DNA of 8,683 bases from Candidatus Bathyarchaeota archaeon (GCA_026394315.1 JAPKYM010000309.1:1-8683); one strand, 5' to 3'. Shown: positions 1 through 6,001, numbered from the stretch's first letter. Translations and numbers: made by a program. Notes: generated by a model not told the origin, from the sequence alone.

Positions 1-203
1 CATTGGCGGCGAGCCTTATGATCACTCATTTCTTTGACGAGGGGAAGAAGTTGCTGGGGGTATTTAAGTGGGGTCAGACATTTCTTACCTTGAACCATGA
101 TCCGCTCATGGATTACAGCAGTGCAAATGATCCCGAGGCCATTGCAACCGTTGAAGAGTCCTACTTCGGCCTCAGGGGAACCTCCCAAGCTTCACATAAT
201 TAG
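1..203 (+). CDS. C-terminal fragment of an unrecognised protein, cut by the left edge
   Basis: An open frame enters from the left edge (first whole codon at position 3) and stops at TAG 201-203, giving about 66 visible residues. No start can be trusted because the frame is open to the edge. The visible part is a soluble, mixed-charge tail with the segments FFDEGKKLLGVFKWGQ and DPEAIATVEESYFGLRG. I see no cysteine motif, nucleotide-binding loop or membrane helix. The next gene, on the other strand, is a MoaD-like sulfur carrier, so a cofactor-related enzyme is conceivable, but nothing in the fragment itself shows this. The ordinary amino-acid composition favours real coding sequence. The function is unknown. 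Confidence 0.45.
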   Translation, partial: LAASLMITHFFDEGKKLLGVFKWGQTFLTLNHDPLMDYSSANDPEAIATVEESYFGLRGTSQASHN

Positions 204-241
204 CAGCGCCTGAAATCGTTGACCCCTCGATTGTCGCACTG

Positions 242-535
242 CTAAGCTCCGCATCCCTGCTCTAAGATAGAGACTACATCTCCCTCTTTGAGTTCTTTGT
301 TGAGACCTCCCAGAGAAGTATTTGCTTCAGTTATACGTGCAGTCTCCAGATTATTTATCACAACTATCAATGGGGTCACATTATTGTTCTCATCATAGAG
401 TATTTCTTTGACATTATGAACTGCAGCAAGTTGCCTGAGCACATCGGATACTCTGTTTCCATCTATACTCAGTACTACTTCGTCCTTGCCAATGGCCACG
501 CGAAGACGGGCAAACAACTTCACAGTGACATTCAT
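242..535 (-). CDS. MoaD/ThiS-family ubiquitin-like sulfur-carrier protein with non-canonical C-terminus
   Basis: This 97-residue protein has the layout of the MoaD/ThiS beta-grasp family. It opens with the strand MNVTVKLFARLR, has a central helix (about residues 28-41, VSDVLRQLAAVHN), an LIVVINN strand (56-62) and the late ELKEGDVVSIL strand (81-91). Family members are adenylated on a C-terminal Gly-Gly and carry sulfur as a thiocarboxylate for molybdopterin/tungstopterin, thiamine or tRNA thiolation. Here the C-terminus is Gly-Cys-Gly-Ala rather than Gly-Gly. The protein may need trimming, act differently, or be inactive in thiotransfer. The ATG at 535 fits the family N-terminus; a TTG at 541 is an alternative two codons upstream. 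A TATA-like element about 28 bases upstream suggests a leaderless mRNA. The substrate pathway cannot be told from sequence. Confident on the fold, not on the role. Confidence 0.8.
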   Translation of the reverse strand: MNVTVKLFARLRVAIGKDEVVLSIDGNRVSDVLRQLAAVHNVKEILYDENNNVTPLIVVINNLETARITEANTSLGGLNKELKEGDVVSILEQGCGA

Positions 536-558
536 GAGCAAACAATGCTTAACACGTC

Positions 559-567
559 GATAAAGGT
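559..567 (-). promoter_or_regulatory. putative TATA box for the MoaD-like gene
   Basis: Read on the minus strand, the text CCTTTATCG is a weak TATA-like element. Its centre is about 28 bases upstream of the ATG at 535, the spacing expected of a leaderless archaeal transcript. It overlaps the edge of the flavodoxin remnant on the other strand. The match is loose and I saw no clear BRE. Confidence 0.3.
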
Positions 568-744
568 GTGGCGAAACGAAGCTCGCCTGGGCTAGCGCTC
601 AAGGTAGGATGCGGCTCTCCGTATGGAGTTTCAGCAGTATTAGATCCACAATTAGAAAGGGATCCTACTGAACACGACACGGCAATCGCAAGAACACTTG
701 GCAGAAGAGTCGCTGAAGTGCCAAAAGACACCGTCGCCAAACGC
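568..744 (+). pseudogene. C-terminal remnant of a WrbA-like flavodoxin/NAD(P)H:quinone oxidoreductase
   Basis: A + strand frame encodes GCGSPYGVSAVLDPQLERDP, then TEHDTAIARTLGRRVAEVPKD. This closely resembles the C-terminal end of WrbA-type multimeric flavodoxins, where a G-x-P-Y-G loop is followed by a P-[ST]-x-x-[ED]-x-x-x-A-R-x-x-G-x-x-V-A helix. The remaining ~130 or more residues of the family, including the N-terminal FMN phosphate loop, are absent: an in-frame stop lies at 550-552 and the MoaD-like gene occupies the space beyond. After the recognisable part the frame runs on to 837, antisense to the end of cobA, with no family resemblance (hydrophobic ASILFLLWRLFLV). I read it as a 5'-truncated relic. 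The nominal GTG at 568 is probably not a working start. The family call is from remembered motifs and is moderate. Confidence 0.5.
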
Positions 745-766
745 CACAATTATCCAGTAGCGCGTG

Positions 767-1321
767 CTAGTATTCTATTCCTTCTCTGGCGGTTATTCCT
801 CGTCTGTAGGGATGTCTTCTCTCAAGGACTTCAGTGACGTAGTCAGAGACTTGGGCCAGTTCTATTGGCGCATCCCTGCCTGTCATGACAACTTCAAGTT
901 TCTTCGGTTTTTCGCGAATTAGTCTCACAACGTCGTCTAGTTTGACCAGGTCTAGGTTTATTGCATGCGTAATTTCATCAAGGATTACTAGATCGTAACT
1001 CGGATCTTTGACTACCTTTCGAGCGTTTTCAAATGCCTTCTGAGCTTCCTCTACGTCCCTCCTTGTTGGCTTTCCTCGAATCAGATGCCTTCGGCCGAAA
1101 GCGTTTATTTCCAAGTTAGGAAGTCTCTTGACCGCAGATCTCTCACCATAACGGTATCTTCCTTTGAGGAACATTATCATGCAGACTTTCATTCCGTGCC
1201 CTGAGGCCCTCAGAGCCAAACCCAGAGCTGCGGTTGTCTTTCCTTTGCCGTCTCCTGTGTACAGATGAATCAGTCCTACTCTGCGTTTGGATTCGATCAT
1301 CTTATCCACATCCTTAGGCAT
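767..1321 (-). CDS. cobA: cob(I)alamin/corrinoid adenosyltransferase (CobA/BtuR/CobO family)
   Basis: This enzyme transfers the 5'-deoxyadenosyl group of ATP to the cobalt of reduced corrinoids, in adenosylcobalamin synthesis or salvage in the cytoplasm. The 184-residue product shows the family marks in order: an N-terminal P-loop after GLIHLYT (GDGKGKTT, residues 23-30), a Walker-B-like strand LVILDEI (about 111-117) followed by the THAIN stretch, the strand VVMTGRDAP (144-152), and the terminal signature GITAREGIEY (175-184). Length is normal. It lies directly behind purO on the same strand: the purO stop ends at 1330 and the ATG at 1321 follows after 8 bases, so they are probably co-transcribed. 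A TTG at 1339 in the same frame would add six residues and overlap the end of purO. I prefer the ATG because the extra residues lie outside the conserved domain. Confidence 0.92.
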   Translation of the reverse strand: MPKDVDKMIESKRRVGLIHLYTGDGKGKTTAALGLALRASGHGMKVCMIMFLKGRYRYGERSAVKRLPNLEINAFGRRHLIRGKPTRRDVEEAQKAFENARKVVKDPSYDLVILDEITHAINLDLVKLDDVVRLIREKPKKLEVVMTGRDAPIELAQVSDYVTEVLERRHPYRRGITAREGIEY

Positions 1322-1329
1322 CTTCGTTC

Positions 1330-1953
1330 TCAGTCGCAAGCTAGATCGAGTTTGCCTTGAATGAGATTGGCAGCGGCTGAGCCAAGGTAATCTGTAAAGC
1401 CACGGAACGGCTCTGTTTCCTTAAAGATGTTGATCATTTGCAGAGCAGTTTGTGCTGAAAAGTCTTCAAGGAAGTATTTTCCCACTTCGACGAACTTGGT
1501 CGAAACATAGTATGCCTTGCCTGGTTCAGCTTGGAACATCTTTACGTCAAGTCCTTTTTCACTGGCTAGTCCAAGCATGAGTTCATCTGTACTCGCTATT
1601 CCCAATATTCGAGGGGTCTTCTGCTCATCTCTCTCGCATCCTAAGACCTGGAGGATCTCTGATACAGGTTCCTCAAGATCGCTTTCGCGAGGAACCATTG
1701 TCTCAATGTAGTCTGTATGGGAGCCATTGCCGACCAGCAGAACTGTCTTCTCCTTTAGCTTAACGACTTTGATGCAGTTGTAGAAAAGGCTCGGAGGGTA
1801 GGTCCTTCCCATGTTACCTCTTGGAATCACCATTGCAGTTGTTCCTTCTATATCGATCATTCTGTCAGGATAAGATTGGCTTGATAGTAGATAGGCCACC
1901 AGGGGCGTTCCATTCTTGGTTACGCCTACAAGACAAAGTCTTCCTGCATACAA
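1330..1953 (-). CDS. purO: archaeal-type IMP cyclohydrolase (PurO family)
   Basis: PurO closes the ring of FAICAR to make IMP, the last step of de novo purine synthesis in many archaea, replacing the cyclohydrolase part of bacterial PurH. The 207-residue product has the family's length and N-terminus: MYAGRLCLVGVTKNGTPLVA followed by YLLSSQSYPDR (21-31), which corresponds to the usual Y-[RVL]-[VL]-SSRS-[FY]-P-N-R block. Further marks are YNCIKVV (58-64) and VGNGSHTDYI (74-83), matching the NGS-x-T-D element. The start is TTG at 1953, the only good family-consistent start before the in-frame stop at 1981-1983. It is preceded by a GAGGG ribosome-binding sequence about nine bases away. It heads a short operon with cobA. 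A TATA-like element near 2016 on this strand would give a leader of about 35-40 bases. Confidence 0.88.
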   Translation of the reverse strand: MYAGRLCLVGVTKNGTPLVAYLLSSQSYPDRMIDIEGTTAMVIPRGNMGRTYPPSLFYNCIKVVKLKEKTVLLVGNGSHTDYIETMVPRESDLEEPVSEILQVLGCERDEQKTPRILGIASTDELMLGLASEKGLDVKMFQAEPGKAYYVSTKFVEVGKYFLEDFSAQTALQMINIFKETEPFRGFTDYLGSAAANLIQGKLDLACD

Positions 1954-2010
1954 AGTCAGTTGCCCTCGACAGAGGTTTTGTCAGAAACTCCTGTAGCATA
2001 AGCCAAAAAG

Positions 2011-2020
2011 TCTTAATAAG
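2011..2020. promoter_or_regulatory. shared TATA-like element between purO and tRNA-Ile
   Basis: The near-palindrome TCTTAATAAG can be read as a TATA box in both directions. On + it is preceded by the purine-rich CAAAAAG (BRE-like), and its centre lies about 30 bases before the tRNA 5' end at 2046. On - it reads CTTATTAAG and would start a transcript near 1990, about 37 bases before the purO TTG. No second TATA-like candidate stands out in this 92-base gap, so I infer a shared divergent promoter. Confidence 0.5.
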
Positions 2021-2068
2021 TCTAGGAGATGCTCACGAATAGGGCGGGCCGGTAGCTCAGCTTGGTTA

Positions 2069-2090
2069 GGTTGCTTTGTGCAACATCGAG
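2069..2090 (+). other. tRNA intron 1, D arm, position 21/22 (22 nt)
   Basis: This is a non-canonical intron between A21 and G22. The inner hairpin is GTTGC (2070-2074) with GCAAC (2080-2084) around a 5-base loop. The 5' bulge is TA|G (2067-2069) and the 3' bulge is AG|G (2089-2091). The central four-pair helix joins TGGT (2063-2066) to ATCG (2085-2088) with two G-U pairs, and the outer helix joins GCT (2060-2062) to AGC (2092-2094). Cutting after the second base of each three-base bulge excises exactly 2069-2090 and restores the D arm. This is the full hBHBh' form recognised by archaeal splicing endonuclease. Confidence 0.9.
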
Positions 2091-2106
2091 GAGCACACGG
2101 CTGATA

Positions 2107-2127
2107 GGCTCGTGCGATGGCGAAGAA
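2107..2127 (+). other. tRNA intron 2, anticodon loop, canonical position 37/38 (21 nt)
   Basis: This insert separates A37 (2106) from A38 (2128), the usual archaeal intron site. A bulge-helix-bulge can be drawn. The outer helix is the anticodon stem, the 5' bulge is TA|G (2105-2107), the 3' bulge is AA|A (2126-2128), and a short inner stem joins GCT (2108-2110) to GGC (2119-2121). The four-position central helix CTGA/GAAG (2101-2104 with 2122-2125) has C-G and U-A followed by tandem G-A/A-G oppositions, so it is weaker than in intron 1. The exact boundaries follow from the bulge geometry and the restored 7-base loop. Confidence 0.85.
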
Positions 2128-2339
2128 ACCGTGGGGTCATGGGTTCAAATCCCACCCGGCCCACCATGTCTCCAGAGAATTCTTGGTAGATCCTTTTAGC
2201 TGTCTAACTGAGCGCAGGTCTTCACTATATCCATCCGGTAGATCAGAGCGCGGCCTGTCTTTGTTATTCTTGACACTGCGTTTCAGCTTGTTTTCTGGAA
2301 TAATGATTTCCATGCCTTATCTTATGCTCATCAGTACTG

Positions 2340-3605
2340 TCAAGTTTGGTTTGTGTGCCTTTTTCGGAAGACTGTGACTAATGCAATCGCTATCAAGATG
2401 GGTGAGATTACGACAATGTAGGTGATGGAATAGTCGTCTCGCCATTTTGCAGCCACGGTCTTTGGCGAGTCCATAAGAACAAATGCCCGATTGTTTGTTG
2501 AGGATACTTCACCGGACCATCCATCAAAGATCTTCATCCCACCAAGAGCACCTATGAAGCCTGGAAGCGCGGATTCTCTGTCTACACGGATTTCTGCAGT
2601 AGTGCCTTCCTTGTACCAGCCGCTGCCAGAAGGTTGGCCGCGCTCGGAAATTAGTTGAAGATAATATTCTCTGTGATACTCGGTTTTAACATCTAACGGA
2701 GAGTTAAGCGCTACCGTAGTACTTGGGTCTTTGACCGTAGAACCCAAGACAGTCCACGAGTCAAACACCTCTCTGGCACCTTGAGATACCTCAATCGCTT
2801 GCGGAGCTGACAATGATACAGATGACCCTTTGGTGTACCAGCCTGATTTCTTAGCAGCGTCTCCATGAATTGTCGATACGGATAGATGGTACTGAGTCGC
2901 ATACTGAAAACTGTGAGCTGCCTTGATATTCTCTGACGAGGAATAGCTTAACTCGTCAATATGCCATATGTTTGCTTGGCAATAGAACCTTTCACCATCT
3001 GAGACTTCTACGTACTGTTCAGTAGAAATGACATGCCTCACTTCGTCGTCAACTTCTAACCGTAAGGTTCCTCCCCCAGGTATCGACCCAACTAGTGAAT
3101 CATCCACTCGAAGATTCACTGTGTAATAAGATGGGAGCCCATCGATACTAATCATAACCTGCATTGGCGAATATGCGGGCCTAACAATGGGTTCCAGATA
3201 AAAGTTGATAGTTGTGTCTGACCCGTCCCATACTACGACTGTTTTCGATTGGGAGTAATCAAGTGTAACTGTTGAGAGCGTGACGGTCACGTCATATGTT
3301 CCGGCTGGAAGATAAGCTAGGTAGTAGCCATTTGAGTCTGTCCTTATGGTAGTAGCAAAGAATTCGCTTTCGGCAATAATGTTTGCGAAGCCTACTGGAA
3401 CATAATTTCCCAAGTAGTCTCTCGCGTAGATCTGACCTCTAATCGCTCCACCCTGACCCTCAGTCAAGGCGGTGTTGAATGTTGAGATGAGAATGAATAA
3501 GAGAAATGTAACAACGTCTATCCTAGGGTCGCGCAATTTTTTTCCGTCTAGAGTATCTCTCAGCTTCCTAATATCAATCATCTTGGATGGCGTTGCCGTC
3601 GTCAA
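2340..3605 (-). CDS. membrane-anchored extracellular protein with carboxypeptidase-regulatory-like domain and two beta repeats
   Basis: The 421-residue product is built like an archaeal surface protein. A basic N-terminus precedes a hydrophobic segment (about 31-47, VVTFLLFILISTFNTAL), either a signal peptide or an anchor. Residues about 54-138 resemble a CarboxypepD_reg-like beta-sandwich (IRGQIYARD..., TDSNGYYLAYLPAGTYDVTVTL). A middle beta-rich part (about 145-238) is not recognised. Two related repeats follow, about 239-310 and 314-389, each with a [YH][YH]L-x6-G near the start, a GWYxxG turn, a FDxW and a closing DSP/NSP element. The protein ends in a membrane helix (about 393-413) and the basic tail RKRH. 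The expected topology is bulk outside the cell, C-terminus inside. The start may be TTG 3605, with GAGAGG four bases upstream, or ATG 3581. The specific role and ligand are unknown. Confidence 0.72.
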   Translation of the reverse strand: MTTATPSKMIDIRKLRDTLDGKKLRDPRIDVVTFLLFILISTFNTALTEGQGGAIRGQIYARDYLGNYVPVGFANIIAESEFFATTIRTDSNGYYLAYLPAGTYDVTVTLSTVTLDYSQSKTVVVWDGSDTTINFYLEPIVRPAYSPMQVMISIDGLPSYYTVNLRVDDSLVGSIPGGGTLRLEVDDEVRHVISTEQYVEVSDGERFYCQANIWHIDELSYSSSENIKAAHSFQYATQYHLSVSTIHGDAAKKSGWYTKGSSVSLSAPQAIEVSQGAREVFDSWTVLGSTVKDPSTTVALNSPLDVKTEYHREYYLQLISERGQPSGSGWYKEGTTAEIRVDRESALPGFIGALGGMKIFDGWSGEVSSTNNRAFVLMDSPKTVAAKWRDDYSITYIVVISPILIAIALVTVFRKRHTNQT

Positions 3606-3644
3606 GGTTCCTCTCGGCGATCATAAGAACATAGAGCCGTGTTT

Positions 3645-4385
3645 CTAGAGGAGCCTAGCACCTTCGAAATCGATCTGCGAAGAGAACAACCTTCCCCTAG
3701 GAATACAATCTCTGAACTTCTCAAGGATTTCCTCCACGAGATCTTTCTCAACTACTGCATGGAAAGCGTCACCTAGCATATTCTGGGTTGCTCCCACTGC
3801 GCCTGATCTTTTTGCAGTTCTGATATTATCAGCAGTTCTTTCTGTCATAAAACCAATCTTTAGGGCGAACTCTTCAGACTGATTCAAGAAGTTCTTTAGA
3901 TCTGGCCTTGAGAGAATTGATCTCATGGTTCTTCTTCCTTCTCTGGCAATTCTTTGGGAAATGGTCTTGGAATTCAGGATTCGAGGTTTGGATATTGGGC
4001 CGTAGCATCCTGATATTACTCTGTATGATGGTTTGATGGGTATGCGATCAATCCTGCACACGCCAGGAGGTCCACCCTCCCTTTGGATAATGCACCCGTG
4101 TTCAATCCTTAATTCTAGTCTCTTGTTTGTCCGTTCCAACAATAGTCTGGCAACAGCTTCAGTTGCCGAGGCAGCACGGGTGAGCCGCCCATTTATGAAG
4201 ACGTGTATCTTGTTCTTCTTTGAGTGCTGGGCCTGCACGCAAGTCATTGTTCCTTTTCTTGTGGTGAAGCCTCCTCCACGTGCCGCCATCAGAGTATCAG
4301 AAGAGAATGGCCTTGTTCTTTTCAGGGTATAAGGCTCGAAGAAGCTTGTGATTCCTCCGGGACTGAACGCTGCAACAGGGTCCAT
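3645..4385 (-). CDS. pantoate kinase homologue (GHMP superfamily) lacking the ATP-loop region
   Basis: Archaeal pantoate kinase phosphorylates pantoate for coenzyme A synthesis. The N-terminus (AFSPGGITSFFEPY, then ARGGGFTTRKGTMT) matches the family's AFxPGHITGFF and SRGAGF blocks. The C-terminal half is a good match too: GGPPGVCRIDRI, GPISKPRIL, INEAGRR-like IAREGRRTM, FALKIGFMT and MLGDAFHAVV. Between them, LLLERTNKRLELRIEH runs straight into GCIIQREGGPPGV. The family normally has about 50-65 residues here, including the glycine/serine-rich GHMP motif that binds ATP. The frame is intact across the junction (about 4095-4105), so it is an in-frame deletion, an assembly error, or a divergent non-kinase protein. 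The His of PGHIT is also Gly. Length is 246 residues from ATG 4385 (249 from GTG 4394) against roughly 280-300 usual. Catalytic activity is doubtful. Confidence 0.72.
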   Translation of the reverse strand: MDPVAAFSPGGITSFFEPYTLKRTRPFSSDTLMAARGGGFTTRKGTMTCVQAQHSKKNKIHVFINGRLTRAASATEAVARLLLERTNKRLELRIEHGCIIQREGGPPGVCRIDRIPIKPSYRVISGCYGPISKPRILNSKTISQRIAREGRRTMRSILSRPDLKNFLNQSEEFALKIGFMTERTADNIRTAKRSGAVGATQNMLGDAFHAVVEKDLVEEILEKFRDCIPRGRLFSSQIDFEGARLL

Positions 4386-4481
4386 TACGTTCACGTTTGG
4401 ATGTTAGTGGAAATTGTAGGGTGCTTTATCAGTCTTGGGACTGTTTGCAGGATTAATCCCCCTTTCTATTCTCCCAAAGCG

Positions 4482-4490
4482 TTTTATTTA
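4482..4490 (+). promoter_or_regulatory. TATA box for the Tyr/Gln-rich membrane protein gene
   Basis: TTTTATTTA, preceded by the BRE-like CCAAAGCG, lies with its centre about 45 bases before the ATG at 4531. This places transcription start near 4511-4513 and leaves a leader of roughly 20 bases. The leader holds GGGAAAAG but no strong ribosome-binding sequence. The 145-base divergent gap (4386-4530) also has a weaker GATAAAG element on the other strand (about 4420-4430) that could serve the pantoate kinase homologue. Confidence 0.5.
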
Positions 4491-4530
4491 TGGTCTACAT
4501 AGATTCAAGCCGTCAGGGAAAAGATAGCTT

Positions 4531-4986
4531 ATGGTTGCGATTTCCCTAGGGGCCAAAATAGGCCTGATGATCGCAGGAGTCATCATCCTCGTCACAGGTA
4601 TGTTGGTCTTCATATTGACCTTCACGTGGTGGGGGAGATGGGTAGATAGTATACTCTTTCTCCTACTTTTCGTTCCATTCGGCCTGCTTTTCATGTTCAC
4701 CGCGCTGATATTCGGTACGAAACCCAGCATGCCAAGATCTCCAGGCTATCCCTCGCCTTACCAGCAATATCCAGGCCAGTATCAAGCTGGGGGCCAGTAC
4801 CCTCCACCACCACAAGATTTTGAGGGACAACAAAAGTATTATCGACAAATGTATGATCAAGCCTATCAGTCTGGTTACCAGCAGGGCTACTGGCTCGGTC
4901 TGCAGAAAGCCACGGAGCAGATGTACAAGAATTATCGACAACCATATCAGCAATATGCGCAGCCATACTATCAATACCGCGTGTAG
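4531..4986 (+). CDS. small two-helix membrane protein with Tyr/Gln/Pro-rich low-complexity tail
   Basis: The 151-residue product has two hydrophobic helices (about 8-31 and 39-61) joined by a short turn FTWWGRWVDS. A 90-residue tail of low complexity follows. I count about 18 tyrosines and 20 glutamines in that tail, plus many prolines in its first third (PSPYQQYPGQYQ, PPPPQ). No cysteine occurs in the protein, and the tail lacks long hydrophobic runs. The tail looks disordered or prion-like and may self-associate or bind partners. The two arginine/tryptophan-flanked helices suggest the tail and N-terminus are on the same side of the membrane. I do not recognise a family; Q/Y/P-rich tails of this sort occur on assorted archaeal membrane proteins. 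The ATG start is supported by the upstream TATA box. It converges on the metalloprotease-like gene with only 48 bases between stops. Confidence 0.7.
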   Translation: MVAISLGAKIGLMIAGVIILVTGMLVFILTFTWWGRWVDSILFLLLFVPFGLLFMFTALIFGTKPSMPRSPGYPSPYQQYPGQYQAGGQYPPPPQDFEGQQKYYRQMYDQAYQSGYQQGYWLGLQKATEQMYKNYRQPYQQYAQPYYQYRV

Positions 4987-5034
4987 GCATGAACAGAGAG
5001 CCTTCAGCACATATCGTGCATGATACCGACCAAG

Positions 5035-5901
5035 TCATCTCTTATTCTTGATGTGTTCAGCACTGAAGATGTAATCCATCAACCTACTTACTATGAGATC
5101 TGCGGCTAGTTCGACCTTGGCGAACGTATTACACCCCTCCATTTCAGTTAGGGCCAAAGATGTCTCAATCAGTCTCTTTCTGAGACTCTCTGGAAGGTAT
5201 TCAAGATCTTTCTTAAAGTTCTCCCCCTCAGTGTCTCTGCGTCCTTGGTAGCTTGAGGCCGCAGCAAAGCAAGCAAGGTCCTTGAATCTACTGACAAGAC
5301 AGAGCAATTCTTTCTTAGGATCGGACTTGGATAGATTCCAGGCATCAAGGTCCTCTTTGCTAGTTTTGGAAAATTGGAGCGAATAGGCAATCTGGTCTTC
5401 AGTGAATTCGTGATCCAGAAGGAATTTCGTGGCCTCATAGTCCTTGACTCCTATCGAAATTAGGTATAGTGTGTTGACGGCGACGGTTCTGGGAAGGCCG
5501 TATTCCTGGGTTGCCTCGGCTAGGGACCTTGGAACCGCGAAGATGTAGTACTCTGGCGATCCGTGCAGGACTGAATGTGCAACCTCATGTCTCAGAACCG
5601 CCTTCCTTAGAAGAGCATTGAACTCTCGTAGTCTCTCATAGCATATCATTATTCTCGGTATCCCGGTCCACGCCTCATGTGTTGCCACAAACTCCTCATC
5701 CAGACCTGATGATTGAATGCCAAAAGCATTCTGTTCTTGGGATGCGTGCGCAGCCATCCTCGAGGAATCCTCAAAGACAATTACGTTGACTATCTCGAGT
5801 TCATGTGGACCCAGTCTTAGATAGCAATCTTCCATGGTGGTTTTGATCTCTTCTATTGATTCGTCTGGGATTCTTCCGAATCTCTGAAGAATGATCTCCA
5901 A
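5035..5901 (-). CDS. HExxH-motif protein, putative zinc metalloprotease-like, function unknown
   Basis: The 288-residue product contains HEVAHSVLHG at residues 105-114. This is a zinc-protease HExxH motif with a further histidine at 113. It sits in a predicted helix after RLREFNALLRKAVLRHE, as in peptidases where the two histidines bind zinc and the glutamate activates water. I see no signal peptide or membrane helix, so it is probably cytoplasmic. The N-terminal 90 residues are mixed alpha/beta (LEIVNVIVFEDSSR) and the C-terminal part is helical, with the repeated LAAD/LACF-type pattern and KVELAADLIVSRL near the end. The third zinc ligand is not evident, so a metal-binding but non-proteolytic role is possible. 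The start is TTG 5901, preceded by GAAGGTGG about four bases away; an in-frame stop lies at 5926-5928 and no better start was seen. Its 5' end lies about 100 bases from the cimA TATA box on the other strand. Confidence 0.68.
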   Translation of the reverse strand: MEIILQRFGRIPDESIEEIKTTMEDCYLRLGPHELEIVNVIVFEDSSRMAAHASQEQNAFGIQSSGLDEEFVATHEAWTGIPRIMICYERLREFNALLRKAVLRHEVAHSVLHGSPEYYIFAVPRSLAEATQEYGLPRTVAVNTLYLISIGVKDYEATKFLLDHEFTEDQIAYSLQFSKTSKEDLDAWNLSKSDPKKELLCLVSRFKDLACFAAASSYQGRRDTEGENFKKDLEYLPESLRKRLIETSLALTEMEGCNTFAKVELAADLIVSRLMDYIFSAEHIKNKR

Positions 5902-6001
5902 ATGTCCACCTTCAGCGTCCAGATTTCATTTGCTCTGTAGGGCCTGCTGCTTCATATTCCCGCGGGTTCGGTTCGACTGGAGGACAGATCTGCAGGGAAC
6001 G

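Larger units (their letters stand above)
2046..2166 (+). tRNA. tRNA-Ile(GAU) with two introns, CCA encoded
   Basis: The acceptor stem GGGCCGG (2046-2052) pairs fully with CCGGCCC (2156-2162), followed by A73 and an encoded CCA (2164-2166). The D stem is GCTC (2055-2058) with GAGC (2091-2094), but only after a 22-base insert is removed. The anticodon stem CACGG (2096-2100) pairs with CCGTG (2129-2133). The loop CTGATA plus A38 gives anticodon GAT (2103-2105), isoleucine, and is interrupted by a second insert of 21 bases. The T loop is TTCAAAT (2144-2150) on a stem with one A-C mismatch at 49/65. Exons are 2046-2068, 2091-2106 and 2128-2166, giving a 75-base body plus CCA. Both inserts fold as bulge-helix-bulge splice structures. 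A TATA-like element lies about 30 bases upstream. Confidence 0.95.

Noticed and set aside
2117..2377. 86-codon + frame starting inside the tRNA
   Set aside because: It begins within the tRNA intron and exon and has no protein-like features. The 173-base gap 2167-2339 shows no gene; a CCTTTTA run soon after the tRNA could help termination but is weak.
4663..5010. Hydrophobic 115-codon frame on - opposite the Tyr/Gln-rich gene, and an overlapping 113-codon frame (4697-5038)
   Set aside because: The Leu/Ile-rich translation is the antisense reading of Tyr/Gln codons. The + strand gene has a TATA box, good start and membrane-protein layout.
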